A DNA stretch of 64,000 bases from Proteocatella sphenisci DSM 23131 (GCF_000423525.1 NZ_AUID01000001.1:145015-209014), one strand, 5' to 3'; positions 34,978 through 43,498 are shown, numbered from the stretch's first letter. Notes: generated by a model from the letters alone, not told the origin. Numbers and translations: made by a program.

Positions 34978-37900
34978 TTAAACCTCGCTTTTTAAATACA
35001 TTGAAAGGATAATTTGCTTTTCTTCTCTTGATTTTTTTGTACTTTGTCTTGTTTCTGCAAAATATGCAGAAGGTACCCCATTCATTATAACATTGTAAAC
35101 TTCTGCTTCATCTTCGACATTCTTGAGGTCTTTTATTATCTGCTTGCTTATTCCGCTTGGGATTTCACCATTTTCCCAGAGACCAAGCATCCTTACAATA
35201 TATGAATCTTCTACATCTGTTAGTATTTTGCTTTTTTGAAGTGCTTTAAGATATTTTATTATTTTTGAATCGTTTCCTCTTACACCTGATTTATCGGCTA
35301 CGATTTCAATTTCCTGCGAAAGTGCATCATCGAATGCATTTTTATTTTTTTCAAGATGATCAAAATAATTACGTTCAACAGAGTAACGTTTTTCAGCTCT
35401 ATCAGATTTAATATAATTTGCTGCTGAAATAAAAGATATTTCTTTTGTACTATCTGTTGTTATAAAAAATTTTTTTAATGCACCTTTTCTTATGAATGTA
35501 ATTGTTCCATCGGCATTTATTCCAGAGAGTTTTTTGGCTGTTTTAGCTTTCAATGGCAGCTTCTTTATCTTTTCAAATAATTCCGGTTCATTATCTCTTA
35601 CTCTTCTTATTTCCGCAAGAAATGCAAGTTCCGGATTAATACTTTCGGTATCTTCATCCAAATTTTTCGTCAGTTCTTCATACAGCTTATGGGAACTCAC
35701 TTCTTCATCATCTGAGAGATATTTGAAATCTTCTCCGAGAGTATCGTGAAACAACTGTAATTTAGATATTATCCTGTCTTTTATTGGTAGTTGAATATCT
35801 GTCTGTGAAGTTGGGAAAAAATTATAAATATAAATATTCTCGTGTTTACTACCAACTCTGTTTATGCGTCCGCCTCTTTGCATTATCTTTGTCGGGTTCC
35901 ATGGCAAATCATAGTTTATTAAAACATTTGCCCTATGAAGGTTTATTCCTTCTGCTAACACATCTGTAGTTATAAGAATATCATATTTATCTTTATTTAG
36001 GTCCTCATATTTTGGATTGAAACTATATTCAACATCCATCTTATGGTATTCACTACTTTCACCACTGAAATAAGTTAATCTGCTGCCATAAATATTCTCA
36101 AGATTTTCTTTTAGATATTTCGCTGTTTCTTTAGATTCTGTAAACACAATTATTTTTGCACTTTTCAATATCTCATCAGTCTGAAGTTGTTTTACAAATT
36201 CATCCAGCTTTGGATCTTCTTTAATTTCATCCCAATGTTCTTTTAACTGATTCAAGATAGCTAAGTCATATTCAAGCGCTGGCAAAAATGTAGGTTTTAG
36301 AGCTTCAGATTTAAAATGATATATTTTTTCTTCATCAACCAATCTCATTAATTTTGCATCATCTCCATTATCCAACAGGTCATATACATTAATTTTTTTA
36401 CTGACGTATACATCTCCAGTTTTAACCATTTTTATAAATTTTTCATACGATAGAATAAATCTGGATAGAGTCATCCTAAAAGCATGAAAACTGCTTTCGA
36501 GTCTCTTTACAAGTATCGCTTTCATGAATCCACTCATATTCTGCTGAGAAACTAAGATTGATGCGTATTTTTTATTATCTTTAAGATAAAGTAAAGGTGT
36601 ATATCTTGCATATCTTAAAGTCTTTATTGCAGCTATCGTCTCACTGAAAACGTCATCTACGGCTTTATCAAATGTGTATATTATCTTCTCTGGTGCTCCA
36701 AGCTTTGGAAATTTCAAGCCTTGATTTTTTAAATCATCAGCATAATATTCAATAATTTCTTTTCTAGTGCGCCTTATCATGACGTTTCTAAGAACTTGAT
36801 CTCTGATATTCTCAGAATTTCTTTTAAGTACAGCTTTATATTCTGCTGTTCCCTTCTTTTGTTTGTTCAATTCAGTATTCATTTTTGCAAAAAATGATTC
36901 TAAATTTTTTACATTTGGAATAATCGTACTGTTATGCTTTTGCTGAAAAAGATATATTTGATTTTCTATATCACTTGAGTAATTATTTATTGGAGTAGCC
37001 GAGATTAATATAACTTTTTTATCTTTACATATTTGATGCAGATGCCCATATGCTCCGGTGTCACTGTTTCTAAATCTATGAACTTCATCTATAAATATAT
37101 AATCATATCTTTCAAGCTTTTTAGGATTGTCAGCGATTCTCTCAAGTTTTCCAAGAGACACGACATCTGCAATAACATCAAATTCCTTCATGACTTCTTC
37201 CCAGTAATCAACTAAAACCGGTGGACAAATCACGAGTTTATTATGTCCTTTTTTGAGACTTTTTGCTAATAAAGCTGATATATATGTTTTTCCCAAACCG
37301 ACAACATCCGAAATAAAGACTCCACCATAACTATCTAGTACTTTTTTTGCCTGAGTTACTGCATCAAGCTGATACTGAAGTCGCATATACCCATCAGGGA
37401 GGAGTTTTTCTATCGCAGCATTTTTATCGGAATTTATTTCCTCTTTAAAATATTCATAAATAGTTTTTAAATATAACTCATATGGAGTTATATCACTCTT
37501 TAACCAAGTCTTCCCTTCTATAGTTTCTATGTATGATTCTTTAATATCTACACCTTTTATCCATAGTTCCTCAAACTTTTCAAGCGCAAAATCCACGTCT
37601 CTGCTATCTTTTAATTCAACATTGAATTCTAAATTATTCTTCAACCCCGCTTCTGAAAAATTACTTGAACCAGTGATTACACTTCCATACATATCAGGAA
37701 TCAGAGCCATGTTCTTTCTCATTATGTACACTTTTGCATGTATTGGCGATTCTGTATACATTTTCACTTCAAGTTTTCCATTGTTAAGCCATTCAATAAA
37801 AGTCCTCACACCTTTTTCAACATCCATTGTATCATCTGATGAAGTAAATTCTTTTTCGATACTTTCAGAATATGCTTCTTTTGCTTCTTTTTGTGATAAA

Positions 37901-38151
37901 GATTTGGCAACAAACTCTTGCTCCGCTTGTTTAATTATCTCAACAGTCCTGTTGTCAACATTTAACCCTACTAATATTCGTATCTTATCAAGTTTTTCCA
38001 TTGCTGGATACATTCTGAAAAAGCCACTGGTTCTAAAATATCCCACTAAAACGTCAAAATATTGTGTATTGCTTTTTAATATATTTCCAAATCGTTCATA
38101 TAGGTTTCGGTCCGGTTCATTTGTAAAAAAAGTCAAGTCATTGTGTGTCAT
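34978..38151 (-). CDS. PLD-domain SNF2 helicase of a defence system
   Basis: A 1057-residue fusion. Residues 1-200 form a phospholipase-D-like domain with one HxK site (SPIHAKVYIMR, about 136-146, then GSSNFSEAGLKNNLEFN). The SNF2 motor has Walker A DVVGLGKTYISALL (about 282-295), DEVH in FIDEVHRFRN (about 354-363), SATP, and motifs V-VI as TTDVLAEGINLHRANVLINY and MQRGGRINRVG. The long C-terminal part is unassigned. GGGGGATTAATTA precedes the ATG. Together with the adjacent methylase it forms a helicase-nuclease-methylase module; the PLD domain may be the DNA-cutting part (inference). Confidence 0.87.
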   Translation of the reverse strand: MTHNDLTFFTNEPDRNLYERFGNILKSNTQYFDVLVGYFRTSGFFRMYPAMEKLDKIRILVGLNVDNRTVEIIKQAEQEFVAKSLSQKEAKEAYSESIEKEFTSSDDTMDVEKGVRTFIEWLNNGKLEVKMYTESPIHAKVYIMRKNMALIPDMYGSVITGSSNFSEAGLKNNLEFNVELKDSRDVDFALEKFEELWIKGVDIKESYIETIEGKTWLKSDITPYELYLKTIYEYFKEEINSDKNAAIEKLLPDGYMRLQYQLDAVTQAKKVLDSYGGVFISDVVGLGKTYISALLAKSLKKGHNKLVICPPVLVDYWEEVMKEFDVIADVVSLGKLERIADNPKKLERYDYIFIDEVHRFRNSDTGAYGHLHQICKDKKVILISATPINNYSSDIENQIYLFQQKHNSTIIPNVKNLESFFAKMNTELNKQKKGTAEYKAVLKRNSENIRDQVLRNVMIRRTRKEIIEYYADDLKNQGLKFPKLGAPEKIIYTFDKAVDDVFSETIAAIKTLRYARYTPLLYLKDNKKYASILVSQQNMSGFMKAILVKRLESSFHAFRMTLSRFILSYEKFIKMVKTGDVYVSKKINVYDLLDNGDDAKLMRLVDEEKIYHFKSEALKPTFLPALEYDLAILNQLKEHWDEIKEDPKLDEFVKQLQTDEILKSAKIIVFTESKETAKYLKENLENIYGSRLTYFSGESSEYHKMDVEYSFNPKYEDLNKDKYDILITTDVLAEGINLHRANVLINYDLPWNPTKIMQRGGRINRVGSKHENIYIYNFFPTSQTDIQLPIKDRIISKLQLFHDTLGEDFKYLSDDEEVSSHKLYEELTKNLDEDTESINPELAFLAEIRRVRDNEPELFEKIKKLPLKAKTAKKLSGINADGTITFIRKGALKKFFITTDSTKEISFISAANYIKSDRAEKRYSVERNYFDHLEKNKNAFDDALSQEIEIVADKSGVRGNDSKIIKYLKALQKSKILTDVEDSYIVRMLGLWENGEIPSGISKQIIKDLKNVEDEAEVYNVIMNGVPSAYFAETRQSTKKSREEKQIILSMYLKSEV

Positions 38152-38550
38152 TAATTAATCCCCCTTGTAAAATAAATATAATTCTATTATACATTATAAA
38201 TATCGTTTTAACACCTTTCCTGCTTATAAAATCTTCTGTAAATAGACTGTATGATTATTTTTGGCCATAGTATTCTCACTTTTGTAATTCTAATGACGGT
38301 ATCGTATATTTATATGTACAACAGGATACAAAATCAGGCATACTAGCTTATAAATTGTCGATGATTTTTGTAAAATAAATCAACTTTTTATTTCTTTAAT
38401 TGCGTAAACGTTTGTTACATTGTATTATATATATTATTAAGGTTATGAAAACAACTAAAACAACAAGAACTGGCAGATAAGTTCAGTCTTTAAAATGATG
38501 AATAAGAAATATACACCTAAGAAGCACAGAAAATAATTACGGAGGTACAT
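38152..38550. other. 399-base divergent intergenic region at the centre of the defence island
   Basis: No gene or tRNA is seen. The sequence is very AT-rich. The right part has a promoter for dinD (38400-38428) and a long untranslated leader to the GGAGG site before 38551. Upstream of the helicase only its GGGGGATT site is evident. No LexA box, CRISPR repeat or long inverted repeat was found by eye. Confidence 0.6.
38400..38428 (+). promoter_or_regulatory. Candidate sigma-A promoter for the dinD-like gene
   Basis: TTGCGT, 17 bases, TATTAT. It lies 122 bases before the start codon. Confidence 0.5.
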
Positions 38551-39372
38551 ATGACTTACAATGAAATCACATTTGAAAATATCAAACATTTCACAGAAGA
38601 AGGAATTGAATTTTGGTATGCCAGAGAGTTACAAGAGACGCTGGAATATAAACAATGGAGACGTTTCTTTTCTGTAATAGAAAAAGCAATGATAGCATGC
38701 GAAAGCTCTGGCAATACTGTTGATGAACATTTTGCCAACGTTGGCAAAACGATAAGTATGCCTAAAGGTGCATCAAAAGAAATAGATGATTATATGCTTT
38801 CCAGGTATGCCTGTTACCTTATAGTCCAAAATGGAGATCCAAGGAAGGAAGTTATAGCCCTTGGCCAAACATATTTTGCTGTAAAAACAAGGCAACAGGA
38901 ATTAGCTGAATCAGATGCAATGTTAACGGAAGAGCAACGAAGACTTGCCATCAGGGGAGATTTAACTGAGCATAATAAGTCACTTGTTGATGCAGCGAAA
39001 GATGCCGGCGTTGACACTAAACAGGAATATGCTATTTTTCAAAATAAAGGCTATCAAGGACTTTACGGTGGTCTAGGAGCAAAAGATATACATGATAGAA
39101 AAGGACTAAAGTCTTCACAAAAAATTCTGGACCATATGAGCAGCGAAGAACTTGCCGCTAACTTGTTTCGTGCCACTCAAGCTGAAGCAAAGCTAAGAAG
39201 AGAAGGTATACAAGGCAAGGATAATGCTAACAAAGCCCATTTTGAAGTTGGTAAAAAGGTTAGACAAACAATTGAGGAACTTGGAGGTACTATGCCAGAA
39301 GATCTGCCTACTCCAGACAAGAGTATTAAGCAGATTGAAAGGGAGAAAAACAAAAAGAAACTTCCTAAATAA
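38551..39372 (+). CDS. dinD: DNA damage-inducible protein D (DinD)
   Basis: A 273-residue protein matching the DinD family: an N-terminal BRO-N-like part with FWYARELQETLEYKQWRRFF, then ISMPKGASKEIDDYMLSRYA, ACYLIVQNGDPRKEVIALGQ and TYFAVKTRQQEL. The C-terminal half contains NKGYQGLYGGLGAKDIHDRK and HMSSEELAANLFRATQAEAK. E. coli DinD inhibits RecA filament activity; here the role is inferred from family. GGAGGTACAT precedes the ATG. No clear LexA site was found in its leader. It is the first gene of a plus-strand group with immA-like and DUF4041 genes. Confidence 0.9.
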   Translation: MTYNEITFENIKHFTEEGIEFWYARELQETLEYKQWRRFFSVIEKAMIACESSGNTVDEHFANVGKTISMPKGASKEIDDYMLSRYACYLIVQNGDPRKEVIALGQTYFAVKTRQQELAESDAMLTEEQRRLAIRGDLTEHNKSLVDAAKDAGVDTKQEYAIFQNKGYQGLYGGLGAKDIHDRKGLKSSQKILDHMSSEELAANLFRATQAEAKLRREGIQGKDNANKAHFEVGKKVRQTIEELGGTMPEDLPTPDKSIKQIEREKNKKKLPK

Positions 39373-39417
39373 ACAGTTGGCACAACAGTATCAAATACTC
39401 CCATAAGGGGTGCTTGT

Positions 39418-39735
39418 TTGAATAAAGAAAAGTTTGTTGATAAGTTAATAAAAAAATATAATACTTATGATCCGTTCGAGATATGCAAAAAAAGAAATAT
39501 TAATTTAGTTTATGAAAATCTTGGAAATGCTGTTTTACATTCTGAGTACAATAGAATTTTTTTGAATTCAACTTTTTATTTGCCCAGTAAATTTGAGAAC
39601 CAGGCAAACAGATTCGCTGCGTATTTGATTTTACAAGGTTATGATGATAATTTTGAGGACATGGCTATAATGGATGTGCACAAAATCACGCGTATACCTT
39701 TTGAATATTTGATGTTGATTTTATATTTATTTTAA
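39418..39735 (+). CDS. Truncated ImmA/IrrE-like protein lacking the HExxH site
   Basis: A 105-residue protein. The beginning LIKKYNTYDPFEICKKRNIN and the end YLPSKFENQANRFAAYLIL look like ImmA/IrrE metallopeptidases (PF06114). In the family a segment with strands and HELGH lies between them, but here YENLG runs straight into NAVLHSEYNRIFL, so about 35-45 residues including the metal-binding HExxH are missing in frame. It starts with TTG at 39418 behind AAGGGGTG. It is probably a catalytically dead relic or a non-peptidase variant. It sits 15 bases before the DUF4041 gene. Confidence 0.7.
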   Translation: MNKEKFVDKLIKKYNTYDPFEICKKRNINLVYENLGNAVLHSEYNRIFLNSTFYLPSKFENQANRFAAYLILQGYDDNFEDMAIMDVHKITRIPFEYLMLILYLF

Positions 39736-39750
39736 AAGGGGGAAATACAT

Positions 39751-41334
39751 ATGGCATTTATTTTGTTCGGGATAGTTGTTTTTTTATCACTAAATCTTCA
39801 CAGCTACAAGAAAAAGGAAAAAGATTTTGTTAATCTGGTTACCTCAAAAAAAGCTGAATTAACAGCTCTGGAAAAGAGGAAAAACGAAGAATGGACCAAA
39901 ATGGAACAACAGAAGAAAGATGAACTTTCTTCCATAGAAAAGCTTATAGCAAATAAGGATTCCGAGTGGCAAAAAATTGTAGATGAAGCAAAAGCTCATG
40001 CTGGCAAAGAAATTGTAGAAATATCTAAAAATAAAAGTTTTTACTCAGATGAAGTCATTAGATTGAAAAATGATTATGAAAAATATACTAAATCCTGTAT
40101 AACTCAAGAAAATAAATTAAGAAAAATAAAAGAGATATATAGAAGTATGGATTCTGCAATAAATAATTATACGGTATCTGATTTTTCTTTTGACAAACTT
40201 AGATTACCCAATACTGTTTTAGATGAGGCTGAACAACTATCTCCATCTGTGGTACTTAAGTTGAATTGTATGGATATCAAATCACTGAGAAAATCTTTTA
40301 ATGATAATAACAAATTGATAGATGAAGTATTAACAAAATATGCACAACGATATACAACAAAGGCTAATGCTACAATTTATAAATTGATGGTTATAGCACT
40401 CAGAGCTGAATTACAAAATATTCTATATAGCTTAAAATATGATAAACTTTCTGTTGCACTAGGTCATGTTTCTGAAATATCTAAAAAATATTTACAAATA
40501 GCTTCTGACGGAAATCAGAGTATAGCTCCTACTTTAGTTAAATTTATAGGAGAGCTCGAATACTTATTCTTCAATGCTGTACATATCGAGTATGAATATT
40601 ATGTAAAAAAAGAACAAGCTAAATTAGAACAACAGGCTATCAGAGAGCAACTTAGACAAGAAGCCGAAGAAAGAAAAGAATTAAAAAGACAACAAGAACA
40701 GCTTGATAAAGAAGAATCTAAATATGTTAATGAAATCGATAAGATAAAAGATCAATTGGCTTCTGCTGATTCCGAAAAACAGGAACAACTTAATGCTAGA
40801 ATAAAAGAACTTGAAAGTCAGATTCAAGATATTGAAAGCAAAAAATCAGAAATTGTAAACCTTCAAAACGGAAAAGCTGGAAGCGTTTACGTAATTTCTA
40901 ATATGGGCGCTTTCGGAGAAAACGTCTTCAAAGTAGGTATGACAAGAAGACTTGAACCTATGGATAGAATAAAAGAGTTAAGCAGCGCAAGTGTGCCATT
41001 CTCATTTGATGTTCATAGCCTTATATTCTCAAATGATGCTGTAAATTTAGAACAAACGCTCCACCAGAGGCTGAATGACAAACGAGTTAATATGATTAAC
41101 CTTAGAAAAGAATTTTTTAGAACATCTATTGATGAACTTGAAGCTCTCGTTAATGAAATTGATATAAGCGCAGAATTTAATAAAACAATGCTTGCTGAAG
41201 AATTTAGACAAAGCTGCGACATAATTGAAAACGGACTCTTCCCTACTTCATCCGATGAAATTGACGAGTCTGATTATGAAAATGATGAGAACTATGACGA
41301 GAACTATGAAGATGAACTTGAAGATGTAATATAA
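39751..41334 (+). CDS. Membrane-anchored coiled-coil protein with DUF4041 and T5orf172 (GIY-YIG-like) domains
   Basis: A 527-residue protein. One N-terminal membrane helix (FILFGIVVFLSLNLHSY) is followed by coiled coil (about 25-130), a DUF4041-type middle (about 140-290), a second Glu/Lys/Gln-rich coiled coil (about 295-375) and a T5orf172-like end: GSVYVISNMGAFGENVFKVG then MTRRLEPMDRIKEL and LHQRLNDKRVNMINLRKEFF. The T5orf172 domain belongs to the GIY-YIG nuclease group and is common in phages and mobile elements. The tail is very acidic with repeated Asp/Glu/Tyr. AAAGGGGGAAATAC precedes the ATG. Nuclease activity is not proven. Confidence 0.78.
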   Translation: MAFILFGIVVFLSLNLHSYKKKEKDFVNLVTSKKAELTALEKRKNEEWTKMEQQKKDELSSIEKLIANKDSEWQKIVDEAKAHAGKEIVEISKNKSFYSDEVIRLKNDYEKYTKSCITQENKLRKIKEIYRSMDSAINNYTVSDFSFDKLRLPNTVLDEAEQLSPSVVLKLNCMDIKSLRKSFNDNNKLIDEVLTKYAQRYTTKANATIYKLMVIALRAELQNILYSLKYDKLSVALGHVSEISKKYLQIASDGNQSIAPTLVKFIGELEYLFFNAVHIEYEYYVKKEQAKLEQQAIREQLRQEAEERKELKRQQEQLDKEESKYVNEIDKIKDQLASADSEKQEQLNARIKELESQIQDIESKKSEIVNLQNGKAGSVYVISNMGAFGENVFKVGMTRRLEPMDRIKELSSASVPFSFDVHSLIFSNDAVNLEQTLHQRLNDKRVNMINLRKEFFRTSIDELEALVNEIDISAEFNKTMLAEEFRQSCDIIENGLFPTSSDEIDESDYENDENYDENYEDELEDVI

Positions 41335-41420
41335 AGAGTCTTTGTATTTAGGAATTAAATAAGGGCATTTAAAAAAAGGGGTAAATTTTAAGAACTCCAA
41401 CTGGACTCCAAAAGTCCCTA

Positions 41421-41449
41421 TTTACATTTTTGCAATTAAAATATATAAT
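41421..41449 (+). promoter_or_regulatory. Promoter of the higBA-secB-like operon
   Basis: TTTACA, 17 bases, TATAAT, ending one base before the operator palindrome and 46 bases before the toxin start. Confidence 0.85.
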
Positions 41450-41450
41450 A

Positions 41451-41476
41451 GAAATATAACCTATAGGTTATATTTC
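41451..41476. promoter_or_regulatory. Perfect 26-base palindrome, likely HigA operator
   Basis: Both 13-base arms are exact reverse complements, centred on CCTATAGG between 41463 and 41464. It begins two bases after the -10 box and covers the likely transcription start, the usual place for antitoxin autorepression. HigA binding is inferred. Confidence 0.85.
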
Positions 41477-41494
41477 ATTAAAAGAGGGTATTAA

Positions 41495-41890
41495 ATGAAT
41501 GATAATCTAATTCAAAAAATAGAGTATCCTGGCGAATCCGAAATATATGGGTATAGGGATTTCAATTCCGAATTGATGTCTATTGTCAAAAAAAGCGGAA
41601 AACAAAAGGAAATCGCACTCGGAATTCGTAAGTATTATGACATGCTTGGGAAAATGTCATTGCAGGAACTTATAAGGAATAAGCATTTCGAAAAACTCAA
41701 GGATACAAAACATGATCTTTACTGTATCAGATTTTTAAAGCAGTTAAATTTACGAATCATTTTCATATTTATGGAAGATGATGGTAGAAAAGTCTTAATT
41801 CATGCTTTCTCAGAAAAGAACAAAAGTGATTACAAAATCGCTATAAAAAAATCAGAGGGTATCGTTGAAAGACTGCAAGGAGGAAAATAA
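41495..41890 (+). CDS. HigB-type (Gp49/RelE-like) toxin
   Basis: A 131-residue protein with the Gp49-like RelE fold pattern: FEKLKDTKHDLYCIRFLKQL, then NLRIIFIFMEDDGRKVLIHA and FSEKNKSDYKIAIKKSEGI. Members cleave mRNA at the ribosome. AAAGAGGGTATTAA precedes the ATG. The gene ends on the base before the antitoxin ATG (toxin-first order, typical of HigBA). The N-terminal 35 residues are longer than in a minimal HigB. Toxin activity is a family-level inference. Confidence 0.87.
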   Translation: MNDNLIQKIEYPGESEIYGYRDFNSELMSIVKKSGKQKEIALGIRKYYDMLGKMSLQELIRNKHFEKLKDTKHDLYCIRFLKQLNLRIIFIFMEDDGRKVLIHAFSEKNKSDYKIAIKKSEGIVERLQGGK

Positions 41891-42262
41891 ATGAAAACTA
41901 TGGATATGACTTGGCTATTTGAAGGAATATCAAAAGAAGAATTAGAGCTCGACAAGCTTCTTTCTGATATCTCAATAGCCATAATTAAAGAAAGATATGC
42001 ACTTGATATGAATCAAAAAGATTTTGCAAGACACTTAGGTATTTCCCAACCTATGGTTTCGAAACTTGAGAGTCTTGAATACAACCCAAGTGTTAAAACA
42101 CTGTTTCAAATATGTAAAAAATTGAATCTTAAACTAGATATTAGTGTCACTAAAGTTGAGAGCGCAACAAAATCTGTGCTAACAAGGTTTGTAAATAAAA
42201 AAGAATCTGACGTAGCGCCCAATAGCAGTAACCAGGATAATCAAAGAGCAATCGCAGCATAA
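41891..42262 (+). CDS. HigA-type XRE antitoxin with C-terminal extension
   Basis: A 123-residue protein with a helix-turn-helix, RYALDMNQKDFARHLGISQP followed by MVSKLESLEYNPSVKTLFQI, at about residues 36-80. After the domain (LKLDISVT) there is a tail of about 35 residues, VESATKSVLTRFVNKKESDV then APNSSNQDNQRAIAA. In toxin-antitoxin-chaperone systems the antitoxin carries such an extension (the chaperone addiction region), and this tail may be one (inference). CAAGGAGGAAAATAA overlaps the toxin end. It likely binds the upstream palindrome. Confidence 0.87.
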   Translation: MKTMDMTWLFEGISKEELELDKLLSDISIAIIKERYALDMNQKDFARHLGISQPMVSKLESLEYNPSVKTLFQICKKLNLKLDISVTKVESATKSVLTRFVNKKESDVAPNSSNQDNQRAIAA

Positions 42263-42271
42263 GGAGAATTT

Positions 42272-42778
42272 ATGAACAGTATAAATAATATAATAGCTGA
42301 TTTCCAAAATATAAAATCAAAAATAATACATTCTAAAATGGATTTTAGTAGTGAAATTGATATTGATAATCCCACCAGTTACGATTATGCTATTGACTAC
42401 GAAGTAATCAATTCAAAATTAGAACATCTGGAATACGACGAAGAATCTGTTGATTTTTACACAGGAGAAATAAAGTTCTTCCTTAAATTGTACGAACTAT
42501 CAAATCAGAAATATAAAAACCCCAGTTTTAAAAATATAATACCTTTTATTGAGATAATATCAACAGGGACATTCGCAGGAAATGCAAACGTATTAGATAA
42601 TGATATGTTTGACCGTATGTTAGTTCAAAACGGTTTAATTTATCTTTCTCAATTTGTAAGAGTTCACCTTCTAGCGATAACATCTACAATTGGTATTTCT
42701 GGAAATTTCAGTCTCCCTATGATTAACATTGTACAATTCATACAAGAAAATGAAAAAGAAAAATCTAAGAAGAAGTAA
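42272..42778 (+). CDS. SecB-like chaperone of a toxin-antitoxin-chaperone system
   Basis: A 168-residue protein. The C-terminal half fits SecB: EIISTGTFAGNANV aligns with the SecB G-x-F strand region, and LVQNGLIYLSQFVRVHLLAI, then SLPMINIVQFIQENE align with the NILFPYARE...LAPVNF region. The N-terminal part (YEVINSKLEHLEYDEESVDF) would form the first strands. It follows higA by nine bases behind ATAAGGAG. SecB is rare in Gram-positives except beside toxin-antitoxin pairs (M. tuberculosis Rv1955-Rv1957 pattern), so the neighbourhood supports the call. Similarity is by eye and weak in the N-terminal half. Confidence 0.7.
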   Translation: MNSINNIIADFQNIKSKIIHSKMDFSSEIDIDNPTSYDYAIDYEVINSKLEHLEYDEESVDFYTGEIKFFLKLYELSNQKYKNPSFKNIIPFIEIISTGTFAGNANVLDNDMFDRMLVQNGLIYLSQFVRVHLLAITSTIGISGNFSLPMINIVQFIQENEKEKSKKK

Positions 42779-42788
42779 GAGTTTATTT

Positions 42789-42810
42789 AGAGGCCCTGAC
42801 CTCTTTTATA
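42789..42810 (+). terminator. Weak terminator after the SecB-like gene
   Basis: AGAGG, loop CCCTGA, CCTCT followed by TTT. Short stem, so a modest call. Confidence 0.45.
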
Positions 42811-42835
42811 TACAAAAAATTAGGGTAGTAATATA

Positions 42836-43470
42836 TGGTACGGTCAGATAACTATCGGTGTAGATGAAAATAGAAAATACAAAAGAAAATCCGTTTCAGG
42901 TAAATCTAAAATGGAAATTTCTGATAAACATCGACAAATAACACATGATATGGGTGTAATGGATGTGGGCAAAGCTAATTCATATACAGTAGAAGAATGG
43001 ATTAACATTTATATGAAAACAGTGGCGAAACCTTCTCTTCCCCATACTTCCTACAGTTTATATGAACGCCTTTTTCGTTTGAATATAATCCCACATTTTG
43101 GACATTATAGCCTAATTGAATTATAGATCAATCAAAATTCAAAATATAATGATAGAAGTTTCGGGAAATCCGGAATTTAAAGGTTACCCAAAAACCGAAA
43201 GTTCGATAAGAGAATTGGCTTTGATCGACAAGATGATGAAGATCATTTAAATCTTGTTTTTCCTTCTTCAACTTTTAATTTCAGAACTACAGCTAATCTC
43301 AGAAGGCGATTTATGTTGGTATGTAATGCAGCTGGAATAGAATATATAAACCTGCATGCTCTGAGGCATACCTTCGCAACTCGGATGCTGGAAAAAGATT
43401 TAATGCCTAAAGTAGTCAGCCAGATGCTATGACATAAATCTATCGTAACCACTCTAAATATCTACAGTAC
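42836..43470 (+). pseudogene. Broken tyrosine recombinase (phage integrase) remnant
   Basis: From 42836 the frame reads WYGQITIGVDENRKYKRK, the AP2-like arm-binding opening of integrases, then YTVEEWINIYMKTVAKPSLP of the core-binding domain, ending in a stop at 43126. After further stops and a frame change, the catalytic end appears at about 43316-43470: HALRHTFATRMLEKD, VVSQML-stop-HKSIVTTLNIYST. The conserved Gly of MLGHK has become TGA. The middle with the first catalytic Arg is missing. The total span of about 635 bases is half of a normal gene. It marks the island as once integrative. Confidence 0.85.
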
Positions 43471-43498
43471 AGACTGGTTATATGCCAGTCTTTTTTGT
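43471..43498 (+). terminator. Intrinsic terminator at the end of the integrase remnant
   Basis: AGACTGG, loop, CCAGTCT and a run of T. A well-formed stem, probably the former integrase terminator. Confidence 0.8.

Noticed and set aside
31498..38151. Complete DISARM system
   Set aside because: No drmA, drmB or stand-alone drmC gene is present, so only a resemblance in components can be claimed.
38395..38420. Partial palindrome GTAAACGTTTGTTAC before dinD as a LexA or cre site
   Set aside because: It lacks GAAC...GTTC for a Gram-positive LexA box and fails several cre positions; it overlaps the promoter only by chance as far as can be seen.
43243..43452. 69-residue minus-strand open frame
   Set aside because: It is antisense to the integrase remnant, whose plus-strand translation gives clear recombinase motifs.
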